From: Proteus appendicitidis
GTDB lineage: Bacteria; Pseudomonadota; Gammaproteobacteria; Enterobacterales; Enterobacteriaceae
Assembly (NCBI RefSeq): GCF_030271835.1
Contig: NZ_CP127389.1
Span: forward strand, 4,041,601 to 4,105,600
Direction: 5' to 3'
Length of the DNA stretch: 64,000 bases
In this document: positions 59,340 through 64,000 of the stretch, piece after piece
Layout: every line of letters starts with the position of its first letter
Position numbering within the stretch: the first letter of the stretch is position 1
Notes under the pieces: generated by a model
Seen by the model: the letters and a program-made list of their open reading frames with translations, nothing else
Told to the model about the DNA's origin: nothing
Database searches by the model: none
Made by a program: the position numbers and the translations under genes

Positions 59340-60704
59340 TTACTTCCCAATACAGAAACTAGAGAAAATACGACCTAATAAGTCATCAGAGGTAAATTCG
59401 CCTGTGATTTCGCTTAATGCTTGCTGAGCCAGTCTTAATTCTTCTGCCAATAATTCGCCTGATTTTGCATAAACCAGTTGCTCATGACCTTGTTGTAAGT
59501 GCTCTGCTGCAGTATTTAAGGCTTGTAGATGGCGACGACGCGCTAAGAAACCACCTTCTGTATTACTATTAAAGCCCATGGCTTCTTTTAGGTGATCGCG
59601 CAGCAATTCAATACCCATGCCATCGCGTGCGGATAAGCGGATCATCGGGTAATTACCTTGTGCCGTGATCTCGACATTTTCCCCTGTTAAATCTGATTTG
59701 TTACGAATAACAGTAACAGGCAAGGTATTTGGCAAACGAGCCATAAATTCAGGCCAGATATCTTCGGGTGTTGTGGCATCGGTTGTGGTGCTATCAACCA
59801 TAAATAGCACTCTGTCTGCTTGCTCAATCTCTTTCCAAGCACGCTCAATACCAATACGTTCAACTTCATCACTGGCTTCACGTAAGCCTGCTGTATCGAT
59901 AATATGCAAAGGCATACCATCAATATGAATATGTTCACGCAATACATCACGCGTTGTGCCAGCAATATCGGTAACAATCGCTGCTTCTCTGCCTGCTAAT
60001 GCATTCAATAAGCTTGATTTACCCGCATTAGGGCGACCCGCGATAACTACTTTCATCCCTTCACGTAACAGGCTACCTTGGCGAGCTTGAGCACGAACAT
60101 CATCTAATTCAGCAATAACAGCGTTAAGTTTTCCTTCAATGATCCCGTCAGAAAGAAAATCAATCTCTTCATCAGGGAAATCAATGGCAGCTTCAACATA
60201 GATACGCAAGTGAGTTAATGACTCTACCATTTCGTTAATATGAGAGGAAAATGCACCTTGTAATGAATTAATCGCTGAACGTGCCGCTTGTTCTGAGCTG
60301 GCATCAATTAAATCGGCAATGGCTTCGGCTTGTGCTAAGTCGAGTTTGTCGTTTAAGAATGCGCGTTCAGAAAATTCCCCAGGATTAGCAATACGCACAC
60401 CGGGAATTTGTAAGATACGTTTTAGTAATAAATCCAGAATAACGGGGCCGCCATGACCTTGTAGTTCTAGAACATCTTCGCCTGTAAATGAGTTCGGATT
60501 TGGGAAGAAAAGGGCGATACCCTGATCAAGCACTGAGTTATCATCATTGCGAAATGGCAGATAATCGGCATAACGAGGTTTAGGTAATTTACCTAAGACA
60601 GTTTGTGCCACAAGTGCCGCTTTAGGGCCAGAAACGCGCAGGATACCAACACCGCCTCTTCCCGGAGGTGTGGCCTGAGCGACGATAGTATCAGTGCTAT
60701 GCAT
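59340..60704 (-). CDS. mnmE: tRNA modification GTPase MnmE
   Basis: MnmE with MnmG modifies the wobble uridine of several tRNAs. The 454 residues equal the E. coli length: an N-terminal folate-binding domain ([21 protein letters not shown]), a helical domain with an inserted G domain ([26 protein letters not shown]) and the C-terminal CIGK motif. It lies downstream of yidC, as in other enterobacteria, but beyond a terminator. Confidence 0.97.
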   Translation of the reverse strand: MHSTDTIVAQATPPGRGGVGILRVSGPKAALVAQTVLGKLPKPRYADYLPFRNDDNSVLDQGIALFFPNPNSFTGEDVLELQGHGGPVILDLLLKRILQIPGVRIANPGEFSERAFLNDKLDLAQAEAIADLIDASSEQAARSAINSLQGAFSSHINEMVESLTHLRIYVEAAIDFPDEEIDFLSDGIIEGKLNAVIAELDDVRAQARQGSLLREGMKVVIAGRPNAGKSSLLNALAGREAAIVTDIAGTTRDVLREHIHIDGMPLHIIDTAGLREASDEVERIGIERAWKEIEQADRVLFMVDSTTTDATTPEDIWPEFMARLPNTLPVTVIRNKSDLTGENVEITAQGNYPMIRLSARDGMGIELLRDHLKEAMGFNSNTEGGFLARRRHLQALNTAAEHLQQGHEQLVYAKSGELLAEELRLAQQALSEITGEFTSDDLLGRIFSSFCIGK

Positions 60705-60741
60705 GGTGTACTCGCTTAATCAGAATCATCATATCAATATA

Positions 60742-60774
60742 AAAAACAGAAGGCGGTCATTGTAGACCGCCTTC
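60742..60774 (-). terminator. Intrinsic terminator after yidC
   Basis: GAAGGCGGTC pairs perfectly with GACCGCCTTC across six bases and is followed on the minus strand by TGTTTTTTAT. It lies 61 bases beyond the yidC stop. Confidence 0.88.
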
Positions 60775-60834
60775 GCTATTTTATGTCACTTTCCTTTGAA
60801 TGTAACCAAGGAAGAGGTTTTTCCTCATGTGACC

Positions 60835-62475
60835 TTATTTTTTGTCTCTGCTGTGTAAGCCACGTTTTTCCAGACCGCGGTAAATTAACTGCTGCTGGAT
60901 AATGGTCACTAAGTTACTGACGATATAGTACAGAACCAGACCTGATGGGAACCACAGGAAGAATACGGTAAATACAACCGGCATAAAGGTCATGATTTTT
61001 TGTTGCATCGGATCAGTCACTGCTGTAGGAGACAGTTTCTGAATGACGAACATTGTCACACCCATTAATAATGGCAGAATGTAGTACGGATCTTGCGCAG
61101 ATAAGTCTTGGATCCATAACATAAATGGCGCATGACGTAATTCAACAGAACCCATTAGCATGTAATACAATGCAAGGAAGATTGGCATCTGGATAATTAG
61201 TGGTAAACAACCACCCAGAGGATTCACTTTCTCTTGTTTGTATAACGCCATCATTTCTTGGCTCATACGTTGTTTGTCATCACCAATACGTTCACGCAGT
61301 GCAGCCAGTTTTGGTTGCAGTAAACGCATTTTCGCCATGGAGGTGTACTGCGCTTTAGTCAGCGGGTACATGATACCACGAACGATAAAGGTGATCATGA
61401 TGATGGAGAAGCCCCAGTTACCGATAAAGCTGTGAAGGAATTTCAACAGTTTAAACAGTGGCTGAGAGATAAACCATAACCAACCGTAGTCTACAGATAG
61501 GTCTAAATGTGGCGCAATAGCTGACATTTCTGACTGAATTTCAGGACCAACCCATAATGTTGAGCTGATATCAGCACTGCTATTTGGTGCAATTGTCACC
61601 GGCGCTGATTTATAACCAATCAGAGCAATAGATTTGTTTTCTAAAGTGATAGAGTAGAAGTTATTGTTCTGACTCTCTTTAGAAGGAACCCATGCTGTTG
61701 CAAAGTACTGTTGTAACATTGCAACCCAACCATTATTGGTGGTTAGAGATAAGTTTTTATCTTCGATATCACCAAAGCTGTATTTTTTATAGTTGGTTTC
61801 ATCTGATGAGTATGCCGCACCACGATAAGTGTGTAGCGCAAAGTTGCTGCTACCTGTATCACGGCTTTCTGGCAATTTAACAGATTGTTTTAACTGACCG
61901 TAGAAGTTCATGGTCAATGTTTTATCTGTTGTATTCTCAATTTTGTAATCAATACCGATATCGTACTGACCTTTCTTCAGAATGAAGGTTTTGACGAATT
62001 TTACGCCTTCTTCATTTACGAAAGTCATAGGTACACGTAATTCATCTTGGTTTTCACCAAGTACAAATTCGTTTTTATCAGCACTATAAACTGGGCGAGA
62101 TTTCTGATCTGGACCATCAGGGCCGATTAAGCCACTTTGAGCCTGATACAGGAATTGTGGTGTAGTTTCCAGTAAACGGAAAGGTGTTGTCGAATTAAGC
62201 TCGGCGGGATAGGCTAACAAATCAGCCTCATCGATAGTACCGCCCTGAGTATTGATGCGAAGATCAAGTACGTCAGTTTTTACGGTAATCAATTTTGCCT
62301 GCTCATTGCTGTTACCAGTTACAGCAAGACTATCACTGCTTGGCACGTCCGCTTGTTGCGAGACCTGTGCGGTAGTGGTGGTGTTTTGTGAAACTTTATC
62401 ACCCTCCCACTGCTGCCAGATCAGGAAAGAAACGAACAGCAAAGCGATGAATAGAAGATTGCGTTGCGAATCCAT
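60835..62475 (-). CDS. yidC: Membrane protein insertase YidC
   Basis: YidC inserts and folds inner-membrane proteins with or without SecYEG. The 546 residues show the N-terminal anchor ([17 protein letters not shown]), a large periplasmic beta domain (about 60-330), and the conserved membrane core from [19 protein letters not shown] to the C-terminal helices ([21 protein letters not shown]). Length fits E. coli (548). It follows yidD by two bases. Confidence 0.97.
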   Translation of the reverse strand: MDSQRNLLFIALLFVSFLIWQQWEGDKVSQNTTTTAQVSQQADVPSSDSLAVTGNSNEQAKLITVKTDVLDLRINTQGGTIDEADLLAYPAELNSTTPFRLLETTPQFLYQAQSGLIGPDGPDQKSRPVYSADKNEFVLGENQDELRVPMTFVNEEGVKFVKTFILKKGQYDIGIDYKIENTTDKTLTMNFYGQLKQSVKLPESRDTGSSNFALHTYRGAAYSSDETNYKKYSFGDIEDKNLSLTTNNGWVAMLQQYFATAWVPSKESQNNNFYSITLENKSIALIGYKSAPVTIAPNSSADISSTLWVGPEIQSEMSAIAPHLDLSVDYGWLWFISQPLFKLLKFLHSFIGNWGFSIIMITFIVRGIMYPLTKAQYTSMAKMRLLQPKLAALRERIGDDKQRMSQEMMALYKQEKVNPLGGCLPLIIQMPIFLALYYMLMGSVELRHAPFMLWIQDLSAQDPYYILPLLMGVTMFVIQKLSPTAVTDPMQQKIMTFMPVVFTVFFLWFPSGLVLYYIVSNLVTIIQQQLIYRGLEKRGLHSRDKK

Positions 62476-62477
62476 CG

Positions 62478-62738
62478 TTAATTTTCTCTGTTATCGTCGT
62501 TTTTTCTAGGTGGGACAGGATCATCACCACCTTCGTGTAAAGGGTGGCATTTTAATATGCGTTTCACTGTTAACCAACTACCTTTTATCATTCCAAACCT
62601 GCGCAATGCCTCAATTCCGTAATTAGAGCACGTAGGATTAAAACGACAACGAGGCCCCAACAGAGGACTAATCCCCAGTTGATAGCCCCTAATCAGCAAG
62701 ATCAGGACTTTTGAGCCAAGCGACAATGACGACGCCAT
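62478..62738 (-). CDS. yidD: Membrane protein insertion efficiency factor YidD
   Basis: The 86-residue YidD has the family core [30 protein letters not shown] and [18 protein letters not shown]. It assists YidC-dependent insertion. Its start overlaps the end of rnpA by 37 bases, in a different frame, as in E. coli. Confidence 0.95.
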   Translation of the reverse strand: MASSLSLGSKVLILLIRGYQLGISPLLGPRCRFNPTCSNYGIEALRRFGMIKGSWLTVKRILKCHPLHEGGDDPVPPRKNDDNREN

Positions 62739-63061
62739 AATTTACCCAACACTTCCGTCAATTGATGGTTATCAAGTTCAGCAACCCCTTTTCTTACTAA
62801 TAGCACAAAATCCATCGGCGGTAATTCGTGCTGATGTAAACGAAAGTATTCACGGGCTAATCGTTTAATACGATTGCGCTCATGAGCACGTTTAACGTTT
62901 TTCTTTGCGATTGTTAGACCGATGCGGGGATGCCCCAGCTCATTCTGGCGACCCAAAATAGTAACTTCTGGAGAACTCGCACGTTGTGGTTGCTGGAAAA
63001 CAAAATTGAAATGCTTGGGAGTTAACAAACGTAACTCCCTTGGAAAAGCGAGCTTAACCAC
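62702..63061 (-). CDS. rnpA: Ribonuclease P protein component
   Basis: RnpA is the protein cofactor of RNase P, which removes 5' leaders from tRNA precursors. The 119 residues contain [15 protein letters not shown] and the RNR motif [18 protein letters not shown]. The start is GTG, as in E. coli rnpA. It follows rpmH by 17 bases. Confidence 0.96.
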   Translation of the reverse strand: MVKLAFPRELRLLTPKHFNFVFQQPQRASSPEVTILGRQNELGHPRIGLTIAKKNVKRAHERNRIKRLAREYFRLHQHELPPMDFVLLVRKGVAELDNHQLTEVLGKLWRRHCRLAQKS

Positions 63062-63078
63062 GGAATGGTTAGCTTTTA

Positions 63079-63234
<156 letters not shown>

Positions 63235-63618
63235 CTACTTAATATAATTACTGATTCAGCAAATGCGTTGACAGACAGGCGTGCAATAAATAAACAAGCC
63301 GGTACTTCAATCGCAGCATCAATGATGGAAAGATGCGGGATTGTAATAAAATCACTCAAATGCGTCAATGAAGATGACGCTTTAAGTACCGATTTTTGTC
63401 GTCTTTTTTAGCAAACCCGATAATCAATCCTGACTTATGCGCAACGAGTACGCTTATTAGCGACCTAAAAAAGGTCTTAATAAGTGACTTTGTTGGTACA
63501 AGCACGCAGGGTGCAAGATTATACGGACTCATGGTGAAAGCGCAAGGATCTTTAGTGGATCAAATGAGAGATATTTGATCGCTTTCTATAAGAAAGGGAT
63601 ATTTATGTGAAGAGAAAG

Positions 63619-63627
63619 TTATCCCCA
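63619..63627 (+). promoter_or_regulatory. DnaA box, one mismatch
   Basis: TTATCCCCA differs at one position from the consensus TTATCCACA and lies in the dnaA leader region, where DnaA autoregulates. Confidence 0.5.
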
Positions 63628-63708
63628 ATTGCTATTTATAGGGTGACTCAAGTACACTAGAACGCCTTTGCATATTTCATTTGGTGAATTATCGTAAATC
63701 AGCAAGCC

Positions 63709-63717
63709 TGTGGATAA
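63709..63717 (-). promoter_or_regulatory. DnaA box, consensus
   Basis: TGTGGATAA is the exact complement of the consensus TTATCCACA, about 290 bases before the presumed dnaA start. It fits DnaA autoregulation of the dnaA promoter. Confidence 0.75.
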
Positions 63718-63904
63718 AAACCATAAAAACTGTGCAAAAGAAAGAGGATCTTCGTTTCATTTTGCGATATGATCCCCCGTCACGATCAGAATAGCCAGTC
63801 TGCGATCGTGAGTCACGATGTAAAAAAATCGTTGTCACCAAGAGTTGTTCCTTATTAAGAATTGAAGAGGAACGGTGTTGTGCACTTTGTATTTAGGCGC
63901 ACAG

Positions 63905-63956
63905 TGTTTAACTGCATTGTTTGATTGCATTGTTTAACTACATTGTTTAACTGCAT
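63905..63956 (+). repeat. Four tandem 13-bp repeats in the dnaA leader
   Basis: Units are TGTTTAACTGCAT, TGTTTGATTGCAT, TGTTTAACTACAT and TGTTTAACTGCAT. Units 1 and 4 are identical; unit 2 differs at two positions and unit 3 at one. The array ends 44 bases before the window edge. Confidence 0.92.
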
Positions 63957-63985
63957 TTTTCCTGTTTATTTTTTAGTCTTGTTTT

Positions 63986-64000
63986 TTAGGGGAGTCCGCC
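63986..64000 (+). promoter_or_regulatory. Presumed dnaA ribosome-binding site at the window edge
   Basis: The last bases, TTAGGGGAGTCCGCC, contain AGGGGAG, about six bases from the end. This is the sequence context that precedes the GTG start of dnaA in E. coli. The gene itself is outside the window. Confidence 0.6.

Noticed and set aside
59665..59928. Plus-strand open frames opposite mnmE, yidC, fdoG, selA and other genes
   Set aside because: They are antisense shadows without ribosome sites, and the opposite strand encodes well-conserved proteins.

Overview
The window looks like chromosome from a low-GC member of the Morganellaceae, most likely Proteus or its close relative Cosenzaea. The core proteins (AtpA/G/D/C, GlmU, GlmS, FdoGHI, MnmE, YidC, YidD, RnpA, RpmH) are close to full-length enterobacterial versions, codon use is AT-rich, and the atp-glmU-glmS and mnmE-yidC-yidD-rnpA-rpmH-dnaA blocks lie near the replication origin in related genomes. 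The genus is inferred from general resemblance; no search was run.

Layout. 1-7.2 kb: 3' part of the ATP synthase operon (atpA partial, atpG, atpD, atpC), glmU and glmS, each transcript closed by a clear terminator. 7.3-12 kb: single genes (DUF411 protein, OB-fold stress protein, acetate transporter SatP, rhomboid protease, NagK, NADAR protein). 12-13.3 kb: a 1.37-kb AT-rich gap with no gene. 13.3-25.8 kb: a cellulose operon, bcsO-like, bcsA, bcsB, bcsC, bcsD, a PAS-GGDEF cyclase gene, a galU paralogue and bcsZ, closed by a terminator. It encodes the enzyme making the UDP-glucose substrate, an enzyme predicted to make the c-di-GMP activator, the synthase, the export channel, the crystallisation factor and the endoglucanase. 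26-38.4 kb: a di-Mop molybdate-binding protein, an LTA-synthase-like sulfatase, then the formate dehydrogenase and selenium module (fdoGHI-fdhE-selA-selB, with fdhD divergent); fdoG contains an in-frame UGA for selenocysteine. 38.5-41.3 kb: a TupA-type ATP-grasp protein, an unknown secreted protein and a LysR regulator. 41.6-48 kb: a haem-acquisition cluster of a hemophilin-like secreted protein, a Slam (type XI secretion) outer-membrane protein broken by an in-frame amber codon, a TonB-dependent receptor with a large insert, and a dedicated TonB. 48-50.2 kb: a 653-residue protein whose N-terminal third resembles the pore-forming domain of Cry delta-endotoxins, preceded by a 57-codon gene resembling only the start of a metallophosphoesterase. 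50.5-56.7 kb: a ferric-siderophore uptake operon behind a Fur box. 56.7-59.3 kb: a DUF1097 protein and a hipBA toxin-antitoxin pair bracketed by two 48-bp repeats. 59.3-64 kb: mnmE, yidC, yidD, rnpA, rpmH and the leader of dnaA, whose start codon appears to lie just past the last base.

Most interesting points: the Cry-like protein with its truncated partner; the cellulose operon carrying its own cyclase (no inhibitory I-site) and UDP-glucose pyrophosphorylase; the amber codon in slam; the repeats bracketing hipBA; and four tandem 13-bp repeats in the dnaA leader. I saw no CRISPR array, tRNA, rRNA, insertion sequence or prophage gene.
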